The notes beneath the pieces were generated by a model that made no database searches, was not told where the DNA came from, and saw only the letters and a list, made by a program, of their open reading frames with translations. 64,000 nt of DNA. It comes from Anaerosporobacter faecicola. Lineage in GTDB: Bacteria; Bacillota; Clostridia; Lachnospirales; Lachnospiraceae. The DNA is taken from NCBI RefSeq assembly GCF_012070565.1, contig NZ_JAAQRO010000010.1, positions 1-64,000 of the forward strand, in the 5' to 3' direction. The translations under genes and the position numbers were made by a program. This document shows, piece after piece, positions 34,077 through 43,181 of this stretch (position 1 is its first letter; each line of letters opens with the position of its first letter).

Positions 34077-34772
34077 CTATTTCTTTTTTCTTAATGCTAA
34101 TATAGAACGGTATGCTGCCTGTTGTTCAGCTGCTTTTTTCGTTCTTCCAATTCCCATTTCTAACTCCTCAGAACCAATCATCGCTTTTACCGTAAAACGT
34201 TTGTTATGATCAGGCCCTTCCTCTGCGACTAATTCGTATGATAATGGATCTTTGTACTCACTTTGAACAATTTCCTGTAAGATAGTCTTGCTATCGAAAA
34301 AGAGCTGTTTATTCTCCACGTCAGATAAGATAAATCTATCTATATACTCTTTTGCACTAGTAAAACCACCATCTAAATAAATGGACCCAATTATTGCCTC
34401 CATGGCATCAGAAAGGATAGAAGCACGTTCTCTGCCACCTGTAGCTGCTTCCCCTTTACCTAACTGTATATACTTCCCTAAATTAATATCATTGGCGCAC
34501 AACGATAATGTCTGTTCACATACAATACTAGCTCTTAATTTCGTTAAGTCCCCTTCATGCATCTTACTATTGTTTTTAAAGAGATATTCACTTGTTACAA
34601 GTTCAAGTACAGCATCTCCCAAGAATTCAAGGCGCTCATTATTAGCCAGTTTGTCTAATCGTTTTTCATTCGCAAACGAACTATGTGTAAGCGCTTGTCG
34701 CAAAAGCTTACTATCGTGATACGTATAGCCAATGATTTCTTCAAACTCATTTAGTAATTCACTAATTTTCAT
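34077..34772 (-). CDS. rnc: Ribonuclease III
   Basis: Double-stranded RNA endonuclease for rRNA processing and regulatory RNA decay. 231 residues: catalytic domain with the signature NERLEFLGDAVLELV (about 44-58) and the second acidic cluster DAMEAIIGSIYLDGG, then a dsRNA-binding domain (about 155-230) with the KKAAEQQAA end motif. It is first in rnc-smc-ftsY. A palindrome CTTATAC-ATAC-GTATAAG (34802-34819) lies 30 bases before the start codon and may overlap its promoter. Confidence 0.95.
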   Translation of the reverse strand: MKISELLNEFEEIIGYTYHDSKLLRQALTHSSFANEKRLDKLANNERLEFLGDAVLELVTSEYLFKNNSKMHEGDLTKLRASIVCEQTLSLCANDINLGKYIQLGKGEAATGGRERASILSDAMEAIIGSIYLDGGFTSAKEYIDRFILSDVENKQLFFDSKTILQEIVQSEYKDPLSYELVAEEGPDHNKRFTVKAMIGSEELEMGIGRTKKAAEQQAAYRSILALRKKK

Positions 34773-34834
34773 ATCCTTACCATAACCTTTTCTCTAATAG
34801 TCTTATACATACGTATAAGCTTGTTTATAAAATG

Positions 34835-34875
34835 CAACGGCGCCAATTAAAACCACGTTCAATTTGGCGCCGTTG
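34835..34875 (-). terminator. Terminator between acpP and rnc
   Basis: 12-bp GC-rich stem CAACGGCGCCAA (34835-34846) / TTGGCGCCGTTG (34864-34875). A CATTTTAT tract follows on the minus strand, so it is a moderate terminator that may allow read-through into rnc. Confidence 0.8.
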
Positions 34876-34902
34876 TTTTCTATTGATTGAAAGTCACACC
34901 GA

Positions 34903-35133
34903 TTAGTTAAGTGCGTTTTTGATTTGTTCTACAGCATCACTTACTGTTACAATATTCTCAGCTGCTTCGTTCGCGATTTCTATATCAAATTCTTCTTCAA
35001 TTCCCATAATAATTTGGAATATATCCAAAGAGTCAGCTCCTAAATCATCAACAAATGTTGTTTCCATTGTAATTTCATCTGCATCTACATTTAATACTTC
35101 ACCAATAATTTTTTGTAACTTTTCAAATTCCAT
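34903..35133 (-). CDS. acpP: Acyl carrier protein
   Basis: 76 residues, acidic, all-helical. The 4'-phosphopantetheine attachment serine is in [11 protein letters not shown] (about Ser36). It carries growing acyl chains in type II fatty acid synthesis. I place the start at the ATG at 35133, with AAAGGTG 6-7 bases upstream; a GTG at 35142 is also in frame. It follows plsX, the usual partner, by about 90 bases. Confidence 0.95.
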   Translation of the reverse strand: MEFEKLQKIIGEVLNVDADEITMETTFVDDLGADSLDIFQIIMGIEEEFDIEIANEAAENIVTVSDAVEQIKNALN

Positions 35134-35221
35134 TTTAATCACCTTTCTTATCTTTATTCATATTCATGATTATACATATTGCTATGCACACTATGCTCTC
35201 GCAATAAAAAATATTCAATTA

Positions 35222-36223
35222 CTAATTAATATTTTCTCTTATCTTTTCATTTATGTTCTGTTCACTAAAGGACACGCATTGAATAATGGCATTATGAATT
35301 TCAGTGTTTACAGAACTTCCATGTGTCTTAACTACAAGTCCATTCAATCCAAGCATTGGTGCTCCACCAAATTTTGAGGAATCAAATCCTTTCAATGTTT
35401 TCTTCAGTTCCCCTTTGCAAAGAGCAGCCCCAATCTTACTTTTTGTTGTACTCATTAAGCCTTTTTTAATCGTACTCACTAATGCAGCACTTAAGCCTTC
35501 ATATAATTTTAAGATTACATTACCTACAAATGCTTCGCATACAATTACATCAGCTGCACCATATGGTATCTCTCTTGCTTCTATACTACCTACAAAATTA
35601 ATATCTTCGCAGTTTTTCAATAAAGGATATGTCTCTTTTACTAGCATATTACCTTTTTCTTCTTCTACCCCAATATTAACAATGGCAACTTTCGGATTTT
35701 TTACTCCAACTACATGTTCCATATAGAGGGAGCCCATCTTGGCAAACTGAACCAAATGTGAAGATCTTGCATCTACATTGGCTCCACAGTCAACAAGTAA
35801 AGAAACGCCATTAATAGTTGGAATCAGTGGTGCTAGTGGTGGACGTTCAATGCCTTTAATTCTTCCTACGATTAATTGTCCTCCAACAAGGATTGCACCC
35901 GTACTTCCTGCAGAAACAAATGCATCTGCATCTCCATTCTTTACCAACTTCATAGCGATTACAATGGATGATTCTTTCTTACGTCGAATCGCCATAACAG
36001 GAGCTTCATCATTGGTTATTATGTCACTGGCATGAACTACTTCAATCTGTTCTTTGTTATAAGTATATTGTTGTAGTTCAGAATTTACCATATCTTCTCT
36101 TCCAACTAAAAAAACTTTTATGTCATTTCTTTCATTAACAGCTTCAACTGTACCTTTAACAATCTGACCAGGTGCATTATCACCGCCCATTGCGTCAACT
36201 GCAACCCTAATTATGTTTTGCAT
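35222..36223 (-). CDS. plsX: Phosphate acyltransferase PlsX
   Basis: Converts acyl-ACP to acyl-phosphate for phosphatidic acid synthesis by PlsY. 333 residues, with the N-terminal signature VAVDAMGGDNAPGQIVKG, SAGSTGAILVGG, PLAPLIPTI and the C-terminal GLNGLVVKTHGSS. The AGGGAGGAATTAAG ribosome site precedes the ATG. Operon plsX-acpP. The fabD, fabG and fabF genes are not here. Confidence 0.95.
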   Translation of the reverse strand: MQNIIRVAVDAMGGDNAPGQIVKGTVEAVNERNDIKVFLVGREDMVNSELQQYTYNKEQIEVVHASDIITNDEAPVMAIRRKKESSIVIAMKLVKNGDADAFVSAGSTGAILVGGQLIVGRIKGIERPPLAPLIPTINGVSLLVDCGANVDARSSHLVQFAKMGSLYMEHVVGVKNPKVAIVNIGVEEEKGNMLVKETYPLLKNCEDINFVGSIEAREIPYGAADVIVCEAFVGNVILKLYEGLSAALVSTIKKGLMSTTKSKIGAALCKGELKKTLKGFDSSKFGGAPMLGLNGLVVKTHGSSVNTEIHNAIIQCVSFSEQNINEKIRENIN

Positions 36224-36332
36224 CTTAATTCCTCCCTGTCAGTATCTATACATAATATACTAGAAAAGGTTCTATAAATCAATAAAAAATTTTATAAATT
36301 TGCAGGAAAGCTTGATTGTGACATTAATTGAA

Positions 36333-37070
36333 TTATTCATAATTTTCAAGGAAATGATGTTTTATGCCTGCCTGTTCATATGCGATCATCATATCAAGAT
36401 TCATATGATACGTACTCATAAATATATTTACATCAATATTGGGATTTATTTCACACAATTCCTCGAGTAGTTGTTTCACCTGCTTTTTTTCTTTGTCATG
36501 TACTTGATTAGAAGCGTCTTCTGGGCAATTCCTTATTTGTAGTTTTTCCAAAAGATGTTCCATATGATTTCTTTCAGTCCATCTTAATATAGCGTCCTCT
36601 TTCACAAGATACAATGGTCGAATTACTTCCACTCCTTCATAAATCTTGCTTTTGCATTTTGGTAAAATGGAATGGATTCTTCCCTCATATAGGATACCCA
36701 ATAAAACAGTTTCAATTACATCATGAAAGCATTGTTCATATGCAACTTTCCGTGTTTGGATTTCTTTTGATCCCTTTATTGCTCTCACTGGAAGATCGAA
36801 TTGTCTGCACACATCAAATAACATTGGATCAGATTCCAGTGTAGCAAATTGCAGATCAAAAGCAATCTGACCATGTCGCTTAAGTTCCTGCATACATTTT
36901 GCAAGCAAAAAAGAGGCAATGCTTCCTGTTAGTAAGACCGTAATTGAATCATCTGGCTGGATTAATTCATATTCTTCAATTGCCTCCATGAATTTTCTCC
37001 AAATTGATTTGCGATATGTTGTAATGATCGTTCGTTCCACATTTTTCAAAATGGTCATTTGTTGTTCCAT
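36333..37070 (-). CDS. TtcA-like PP-loop protein with degenerate active site
   Basis: 245 residues. The overall pattern follows the TtcA/TilS N-type ATP-pyrophosphatases: a beta-strand leading to the P-loop, a second strand with the FATLESDP segment, and a late VIRPLYLVKEDAI motif typical of TtcA. But the PP-loop SGGxDS is replaced by TGSIAS (about 48-53). The helix that normally reads HHRDDxxET here reads CFHDVIET. The CxxC that holds the [4Fe-4S] cluster of TtcA is absent. It probably does not adenylate tRNA. The start has GAGGAGCAAAGC before the ATG. It stands alone, behind a long leader with a dispersed repeat. Confidence 0.6.
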   Translation of the reverse strand: MEQQMTILKNVERTIITTYRKSIWRKFMEAIEEYELIQPDDSITVLLTGSIASFLLAKCMQELKRHGQIAFDLQFATLESDPMLFDVCRQFDLPVRAIKGSKEIQTRKVAYEQCFHDVIETVLLGILYEGRIHSILPKCKSKIYEGVEVIRPLYLVKEDAILRWTERNHMEHLLEKLQIRNCPEDASNQVHDKEKKQVKQLLEELCEINPNIDVNIFMSTYHMNLDMMIAYEQAGIKHHFLENYE

Positions 37071-37101
37071 GCTTTGCTCCTCATGTCTTGAATAGAATAA
37101 T

Positions 37102-37185
37102 GTGTACTTCGGTACACTTTCGCGTTAATAACAGCTTCAAAGTACACGTTGTTCTCCCCGCCGAGCACAGTCAGCTTCAGCTGAC
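37102..37185 (-). other. Two tetraloop hairpins in the leader of the TtcA-like gene
   Basis: GTGTAC-TTCG-GTACAC (37102-37117) and GTCAGC-TTCA-GCTGAC (37170-37185) are perfect 6-bp hairpins with four-base loops. On the minus strand they fall between the repeat at 37195 and the start codon at 37070. Neither is followed by a T-run. Confidence 0.5.
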
Positions 37186-37194
37186 ATCTACCTT

Positions 37195-37224
37195 ATGTGC
37201 GAGTGCGCATCCCCCGGAGGGTTT
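37195..37224 (-). repeat. Dispersed 30-base repeat, copy 1
   Basis: Minus-strand sequence starts AAACCCTCC and ends CGCACTCGCACAT. It matches 62266-62295 at 28 of 30 bases. It lies just after a possible -10 (minus-strand TATAAT in ACTATAATAG, about 37227-37236) and about 125 bases before the TtcA-like start codon. A 5-residue frame (MRTRT) opens inside it. Confidence 0.75.
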
Positions 37225-37240
37225 CTATTATAGTATAAAA

Positions 37241-37279
37241 GGCTATTGCTATCATCCAAGATGCATAATAGCAACAGCC
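37241..37279 (-). terminator. Terminator of cheR
   Basis: GGCTATTGCTAT (37241-37252) with ATAGCAACAGCC (37268-37279), one internal mismatch; TTTTATAC follows on the minus strand. Confidence 0.82.
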
Positions 37280-37362
37280 TTTCTTGTAACACAGCTTTCT
37301 CATGTTACCGTATCAATACTTATTTGTCAATATCCAATCGAGTTTATGGTAAAAACCACATC

Positions 37363-38148
37363 TTAATCACCTATCTTTTTATAAAAGAATGATTTATGAG
37401 ATGCGAAACCAAGTGTTTGTGGTTGAATAATCTGTTCTGTACTTCCAACAAAGAGGATTCCATCTTTTTTCAAAGCACGATTAAACTTTTTATAGATATC
37501 CATCTTTGCTTCTTCTGTAAAATAGATCAGTACATTTCTACAGACAATTAGATCACATGAATCCGGATATGGATCTTTTAACAAATTATGGTTTTTAAAT
37601 TCCACGCAACGTTTTATCTCATCATTTATTTTAAACGATTTTTCACTTAATTGTGTAAAATATTTATTAATGAATTCCTGTGGTAATCCTTTTAAACTCT
37701 TATCATTATAGATTCCACCTTGTGCTTTTTCAAGAATCTGTTTATCAATATCCGTTGCAATAACTCGGATCTGGTTAAGCGGCATATACTTCGATAGCAG
37801 CATAACTAACGAATATGGTTCATCACCTGTGGAACAAGCTGCACTCCAAACCTTTAATTTCTTACCAAACTGGTTTGTAAGATATGGATAGATATCCTTT
37901 TCAAGGATTTCCCACTGTTCTGGATTACGATAGAATTCAGATACATTGATTGTAAGATACGTTACAAATTCCTCATACATTGCTTTGTCATTTTTAAGAG
38001 CAGTTACATATGTACTATAGGAACTTATGTTATGCTTCGCAATCAGCGCATCAATTCTTCGTTTCATCTGACGTTCTTTATATGAATTAAGATCAATTGT
38101 TGTCAATTTTAATATCTGTTCTTTAAACATCTCATAACTATCTACCAT
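37363..38148 (-). CDS. cheR: Chemotaxis-type protein-glutamate methyltransferase CheR
   Basis: SAM-dependent methyltransferase that modifies glutamates on chemoreceptors. 261 residues: an N-terminal all-helical CheR domain (about 1-75), then the Rossmann catalytic domain with VWSAACSTGDEPYSLVML (SAM-binding), VIATDIDKQIL and the CRNVLIYF strand. The C-terminus SFFYKK is complete, and there is no pentapeptide-binding extension. The ATG at 38148 is favoured over the GTG at 38157 because the AAAGGTGAG site is 8 bases away. No cheA, cheW or receptor gene adjoins, so this may be an orphan. A flagellin gene at 53 kb supports motility. Confidence 0.9.
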   Translation of the reverse strand: MVDSYEMFKEQILKLTTIDLNSYKERQMKRRIDALIAKHNISSYSTYVTALKNDKAMYEEFVTYLTINVSEFYRNPEQWEILEKDIYPYLTNQFGKKLKVWSAACSTGDEPYSLVMLLSKYMPLNQIRVIATDIDKQILEKAQGGIYNDKSLKGLPQEFINKYFTQLSEKSFKINDEIKRCVEFKNHNLLKDPYPDSCDLIVCRNVLIYFTEEAKMDIYKKFNRALKKDGILFVGSTEQIIQPQTLGFASHKSFFYKKIGD

Positions 38149-38349
38149 TTCACACACTCACCTTTCTATAATCTATTTATAGCGAGTCCTAGTGGATCTA
38201 TTAATCTTAAGTAAATATCTTTGTAATAAGAAAAAGACTTTATAATTTGTATGTCTAGATATTATAAGATTGAATACCAATCCTATAATATCTACTATGA
38301 TACACGAACAAATTAAAAAGTCATTTTATTGCTATCGCTTAATTAGATT

Positions 38350-40281
38350 TTATTCTTCAACGTTCTCTTGTTCATTATCAGCTTCCAAAGCTTTCATGCT
38401 TAAGCTGATCTTCTTATCATCGTTGTTGAAATCTACAACTTTCGCTTTGATTTCCTGTCCAACCTTTAATACATCTGAAGGTTTTTCTACATGTTCTTTT
38501 GAAATTTGAGAAACATGAAGTAATGCATCAACACCTGCTTCTAATTCAACGAATGCACCAAAATCAGTCATACGAGCAACTTTACCAGTTACTTCAGTAC
38601 CTACAGCATATTTTTCAGCTGCATTTAACCATGGGTTTGTATCATCAAATTTTAAGCTAAGAGCAATCTTTTCTCCATCGATATCTTTGATCAATACTTT
38701 TACAGTATCGCCAACTTTAAATACTTTCTTAGGATTTTCAACACGTCCCCAAGACATTTCAGAGATGTGAAGAAGACCATCTGCACCACCTAAATCGATA
38801 AATGCACCGAAATCTGTTACATTCTTAACAGTTCCTTCTACAGTCATTCCTACGCTAATTTTTTCAAATAAAGCTTTTTGTAATTCTTTTTTCTTAGCAA
38901 CAAGAAGTTGTTTACGATCACCGATGATTCTTCTTCTTCTTGGGTTGAATTCACTGATAACAAATTCAATTTCTTGTCCAGCATATTTTTCTAAGTTCTT
39001 TTCATAACTATCAGATACTAAGCTAGCTGGAATAAAGATTCTTGATTCATCGATTACTACACTTAAACCACCATCTAAAACAGTTGCTACTTTTGCAGTT
39101 AATACTTCTTTATTATTAAATGCTTCTTCTAATCTCTTGTTACCTTTTTCTGCAGCTAATCTCTTATAAGTAAGAAGAACTTGTCCTTCTCCATCATTTA
39201 CTTTAAGAACTTTTGCTTGCATTGTATCACCAACGGATACTACTGTAGTTAAATCTACATTTGGAGTGTTGGTATATTCATTTCTAGTAATGATACCGTC
39301 TGCTTTGTAACCTATATTTAAGATGATTTCATCTTCTTTAACATCGATAACAGTTCCTTCTACAACCTCTCCGTTGTGTATTGTAACTAATGACTCCTCT
39401 AATAATTGTTCAAAACTCATTTCTGACATAGTCGTATGAACCTCCTTGATTATATTGTTTGGGGTTGATGCCCCTGCGGTAATACCTACGCTACGAAAAG
39501 ATTTAAATTGATTTAAATCCAGGTCACTGAGTGTCTGTATATAGTAAGTATCTTCACATTCATTTTTACATATCTCATATAACTTCTGAGTATTAGAACT
39601 ATTCTTACCACCAATAACAATCATAGCATCGGATTGCGTAGCTAATTCGCGCGCCTCTGTTTGACGTTCCTCAGTAGCGTTACAAATAGTATTTAAAACA
39701 AGTATATCATAACCCTTTTTTGAAATAATTTCAACTAAATCTTTAAATTTCTTGTAACTAAATGTCGTTTGGGCAACAATGCATAACTTTTTGCCATTTT
39801 CTAGGGTAAAATTGTTCGCATCGTCAAAACTTTCAATTACAGAAACTGGCACTTTTGACCATCCACATATTCCTTGTACCTCAGGATGGCTTGCATTTCC
39901 AATTATCATAATATCTTTTCCATTTTCAGATTCTTCAGCTACGATACGATGAATCTTTTTAACAAATGGACAAGTTGCATCTATCACAGTCAAACCAGCC
40001 TTTTCTATCTGCTCTTGTACTGCTTTGGAAACACCATGGGATCTTATTACTATTGTTCCCTTTCTAACCTTATTTAATTCTTCCAGATTAGGAATAACGA
40101 TTACACCTTTGTTTTCCAAATCTTTCACTACTTCTTCATTGTGAATGATCGGACCAAATGTATAAACCTGCTCTTGTTTATTAATTTGTTGATAAACGGT
40201 ATCAACCGCTCGTTTTACTCCAAAACAAAAACCTGCACTATTGGCAGTTTTAACAACATATTCTTTCACTTGTTCCTCCAT
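38350..40281 (-). CDS. ispH: Bifunctional IspH / ribosomal protein S1 fusion
   Basis: 643 residues. Residues 1-285 are 4-hydroxy-3-methylbut-2-enyl diphosphate reductase, the last MEP-pathway step, with [4Fe-4S] ligands Cys19 (GFCFGVKRA), Cys104 (TCPFVKK) and Cys200 (NTICNATEERQ). From about 305 to the end are four S1 RNA-binding repeats with typical VxGTVxxVxDFGAFVxL patterns. The fusion is known in Clostridia. The start overlaps the cmk stop by one base (TAATG), but its GGAGG lies inside the gene; a GTG at 40269 with that site 5 bases upstream is an equally good start. It follows cmk, the usual order. Confidence 0.95.
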   Translation of the reverse strand: MEEQVKEYVVKTANSAGFCFGVKRAVDTVYQQINKQEQVYTFGPIIHNEEVVKDLENKGVIVIPNLEELNKVRKGTIVIRSHGVSKAVQEQIEKAGLTVIDATCPFVKKIHRIVAEESENGKDIMIIGNASHPEVQGICGWSKVPVSVIESFDDANNFTLENGKKLCIVAQTTFSYKKFKDLVEIISKKGYDILVLNTICNATEERQTEARELATQSDAMIVIGGKNSSNTQKLYEICKNECEDTYYIQTLSDLDLNQFKSFRSVGITAGASTPNNIIKEVHTTMSEMSFEQLLEESLVTIHNGEVVEGTVIDVKEDEIILNIGYKADGIITRNEYTNTPNVDLTTVVSVGDTMQAKVLKVNDGEGQVLLTYKRLAAEKGNKRLEEAFNNKEVLTAKVATVLDGGLSVVIDESRIFIPASLVSDSYEKNLEKYAGQEIEFVISEFNPRRRRIIGDRKQLLVAKKKELQKALFEKISVGMTVEGTVKNVTDFGAFIDLGGADGLLHISEMSWGRVENPKKVFKVGDTVKVLIKDIDGEKIALSLKFDDTNPWLNAAEKYAVGTEVTGKVARMTDFGAFVELEAGVDALLHVSQISKEHVEKPSDVLKVGQEIKAKVVDFNNDDKKISLSMKALEADNEQENVEE

Positions 40282-40949
40282 TAACTATGGGATTTTTGAA
40301 AGATTGTAATGATTTCGTTCACAACTTCATCAATCGTCATATTCGAACTATCTACTAACGTAGCATCCTCTGCCTGACGTAAAGGAGCAAACTCTCTAGA
40401 CATATCTTGATGATCTCTTGCTATGATATCTTTTTCAATCTCTTCCATATTGCAAGTTACGCCCTTCGCTGTCAATTCTACATATCTTCTTCTTGCACGT
40501 TCAGAGGAAGAAGCCGTTAAGTATATCTTTACATCTGCATTAGGTAATACATATGTTCCGATGTCTCTTCCATCCATTACAACACTTTGCTTGTTTGCTA
40601 ACTCTCTTTGTAATTCAACCATCTTCATACGAATATCTTTGTTCTTACTACTAGCAGAAGTCATCATTCCAACTTCTTCTGTTCGTATGAATCCATTGAC
40701 ATTTTCGCCATTCAGGATCACCTGTTGTTCACCGTCTACATATTCGATTGATACATTGATCTTGTTACATGCCTCTACAATCTTCGTACTTTCTTCAGCC
40801 TGAATGTGATTTCTCATCAGATATAATGCAACCGCGCGGTACATTGCTCCTGTATCCACGTAGATAAATCCTAATTCTTTTGCTATCTTCTTAGCGATTG
40901 TACTTTTTCCAGCTCCTGCTGGTCCATCAATTGCAATACTGTAAACCAT
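40281..40949 (-). CDS. cmk: Cytidylate kinase
   Basis: Phosphorylates CMP and dCMP with ATP. 222 residues: P-loop GPAGAGKST (about 9-17), the NMP-binding GAMYRAVALYL and the conserved GRDIGTYVLPNADVKIYLTAS, then RRRYVEL. I choose the ATG at 40949, preceded by GGAG 6 bases away; the ATG at 40961 sits almost on top of another GGAGG. It stands between the BaiN-type flavoprotein gene and ispH-rpsA. Confidence 0.95.
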   Translation of the reverse strand: MVYSIAIDGPAGAGKSTIAKKIAKELGFIYVDTGAMYRAVALYLMRNHIQAEESTKIVEACNKINVSIEYVDGEQQVILNGENVNGFIRTEEVGMMTSASSKNKDIRMKMVELQRELANKQSVVMDGRDIGTYVLPNADVKIYLTASSSERARRRYVELTAKGVTCNMEEIEKDIIARDHQDMSREFAPLRQAEDATLVDSSNMTIDEVVNEIITIFQKSHS

Positions 40950-41041
40950 AATTAGCTCCATTCCTCCTAGTTATTTGACAGCTAGGTATATATTCTATAA
41001 CACACATCATAGATGTGGATTACTCATTCGTATACGAATAC

Positions 41042-42274
41042 TTATTCAATTGCGGTTGCTGCTGTATACGCAGTTGACCATGCAATCTGTAGATTAAATC
41101 CTCCCGTTAATGCATCCAGATCTAACACTTCACCTGCAAAATATAGCCCTTTTGCATATTTGGATTCCATAGTAGATGGATTAACCTCTTTAACAGATAT
41201 CCCACCTTTTGTTATCACCGCTTCATTATAACTGCGAATACTTGCTACAGAAAGCTTCATATTCTTTATTGTGTGAACCAAATTCAACCGTTCGTCCTTC
41301 GTGATCGTATTTACTTTCTTATACGGATCGATTCCACTCAGAGAAATTATAATCGGTATTAGCTTTCTTGGCAATAGATTATCGATCGCATTTTTAAATT
41401 GTTTGTTTCTTAACTCTTCAAAATCACGTAAGATACGTGCATCTAACTGTTCCTCTGTTAAAGCTGGCTTTAAGTCGATGGTCATTGTAATCTCCCCTTT
41501 TTTCAAATAAGGGATGACGTAACTGCTAGCACTCAGAATTACCGGACCACTAACACCAAAATGTGTAAAGAGCATTTCCCCAAAGTTACGATAGATTTCT
41601 TTGTTCTTACTGTATACTGTTACTTGAATATTTTTCAGTGATAATCCTTGTAACTCTTTGATAAATGACTCTTTTATATTAAATGGCACCAACGAAGGAT
41701 TACACTCCGTTATTGTATGACCAATATTTTTTGCAAACTTATACCCATCTCCAGTAGAACCAGTTGTAGGATATGACAATCCGCCAGTTGCTACGATTAC
41801 TGCTTCTGCTGACAGGATCTTTTTCTCTCCTTTTAGGCGGACACCTTTACATACACCGTCTTCCACTAGCAGATCTTCTACCTCACTACCAAAATGTATT
41901 GAAACACCCAGTTGTTGTAATTCTTTTTGTAATGCTCCAATTACATCTGATGATTTATCTGACTGAGGGAACACGCGGTTTCCTCGTTCAATCTTTGTTT
42001 TCAATCCAAGACTTTCAAATAGATCGATTACATCAAAATTATTATAAGAATAGAAACTGCTGTAGAGGAATTTACTGTTGGTCATAACATGTTCAAACAA
42101 TGTTTCCATATCACATGCATTCGTAATATTACAACGACCTTTTCCTGTTATATATAATTTTTTCCCTAGCTTTTCATTTTTTTCTAAAATCGTGACACGA
42201 TGACCATTTCTGGCTGCATAGATTCCCGCTAACATTCCTGCAGCCCCGCCACCAATGATAATTACCTTACTCAT
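41042..42274 (-). CDS. FAD-dependent oxidoreductase (HI0933/BaiN family)
   Basis: 410 residues. The FAD-binding GGGAAGMLAGIYAA is at the N-terminus (about 7-20), followed by GKKLYITGKGRCNITNA, the family hallmark, and near the C-terminus GLYFAGEVLDLDALTGGFNLQIAWSTA. Members reduce carbon-carbon double bonds, for example in bile acid metabolism (BaiN), but most are uncharacterised. The ATG at 42274 has AGGAG 7 bases upstream; the longer frame to 42343 runs into the RpiR gene. It is common upstream of cmk and ispH in Clostridia. Confidence 0.9.
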   Translation of the reverse strand: MSKVIIIGGGAAGMLAGIYAARNGHRVTILEKNEKLGKKLYITGKGRCNITNACDMETLFEHVMTNSKFLYSSFYSYNNFDVIDLFESLGLKTKIERGNRVFPQSDKSSDVIGALQKELQQLGVSIHFGSEVEDLLVEDGVCKGVRLKGEKKILSAEAVIVATGGLSYPTTGSTGDGYKFAKNIGHTITECNPSLVPFNIKESFIKELQGLSLKNIQVTVYSKNKEIYRNFGEMLFTHFGVSGPVILSASSYVIPYLKKGEITMTIDLKPALTEEQLDARILRDFEELRNKQFKNAIDNLLPRKLIPIIISLSGIDPYKKVNTITKDERLNLVHTIKNMKLSVASIRSYNEAVITKGGISVKEVNPSTMESKYAKGLYFAGEVLDLDALTGGFNLQIAWSTAYTAATAIE

Positions 42275-42284
42275 ATTCGATCTC

Positions 42285-43178
42285 CTAGTCCTCTGGTGTT
42301 GTTTGATTTCCTTCTTCATCGTATCGATATACCTGATACTCATTCCATATCTCTTCTAAAGAGGAAAATGTAGACATTACTTCTTCCTGTTTTTGTTGAC
42401 ATACACCAACAATAATCGCATTGATGATACTCATTGGAGCAACAATCGAATCCGCAATCGATGCCATATCACATCGCGCCAACAAATTACAACCACTGTA
42501 TCTTGTCATTGGAGATGCATAACTATCCGTAATTGCAATTAATTTGGCGTTCCGCTTACTAGCGAATTCCATTGCCTTCAACGTACTTCTTGAATACCTT
42601 GGGAAACTAATTCCCACTAGAACATCCTCTTCATTGATACGATATAATTGTTCGAATAATTCACTCGTACTATTTGAATGGATCATGACAACATGTTCAA
42701 AAATCAATCCCAGATAATAACTTAAGAAACTCGCAAGCGGCGCACTGCTCCGTATCCCGATAATATAGATATTCTTTGCTTGTAACAGCATCTCAATGGC
42801 ATTCTTGAATGCTTCCTCATCAATTTCCTCTGCAGTTAATCGAATTTTTTCAGCATCAGAATGCAATACGGATTTTAATATATTATGTTTATCAATTCGG
42901 TCAAAAGTGACTTCCATACGTTGTACCGAATTAAGCTTATTTTTCGCCATTTCCTCTAATGCACGCTGTAATTTTGGATATCCATCATACCCAAGAATGG
43001 TAGCAAATCGTACAACCGTTGATTCACTAACGCCAACGATTTTTCCCATCTTCGCAGCAGTCAGATACACTGCTTTATCAAAATTGTTTAAAATATAGTT
43101 AGCAAGGAGCTTTTGCCCCTTGCTAAGTGAGTTATATTTATCATTAATATTTTTAACCAAATCTGTTTGCGTATTCAT
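42285..43178 (-). CDS. MurR/RpiR-family transcriptional regulator
   Basis: 297 residues: N-terminal helix-turn-helix (about 30-70, SESTVVRFATILGYDGYPKLQRAL) and a C-terminal SIS domain (about 125-260), which binds a phosphosugar effector. Members often control sugar phosphate or cell wall recycling genes, but no sugar gene adjoins here. Downstream, 10 bases away, is the BaiN-type flavoprotein, so the regulator may control its own operon. The gene upstream encodes a lipoprotein and ends 3 bases before the RpiR start codon, which indicates co-transcription. Confidence 0.88.
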   Translation of the reverse strand: MNTQTDLVKNINDKYNSLSKGQKLLANYILNNFDKAVYLTAAKMGKIVGVSESTVVRFATILGYDGYPKLQRALEEMAKNKLNSVQRMEVTFDRIDKHNILKSVLHSDAEKIRLTAEEIDEEAFKNAIEMLLQAKNIYIIGIRSSAPLASFLSYYLGLIFEHVVMIHSNSTSELFEQLYRINEEDVLVGISFPRYSRSTLKAMEFASKRNAKLIAITDSYASPMTRYSGCNLLARCDMASIADSIVAPMSIINAIIVGVCQQKQEEVMSTFSSLEEIWNEYQVYRYDEEGNQTTPED

Positions 43179-43181
43179 TCC

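Noticed and set aside
34919-35377. 152-residue plus-strand frame opposite acpP and plsX
   Set aside because: Antisense to two conserved genes and spans their boundary; low-complexity Ile/Ser translation and no start signals.
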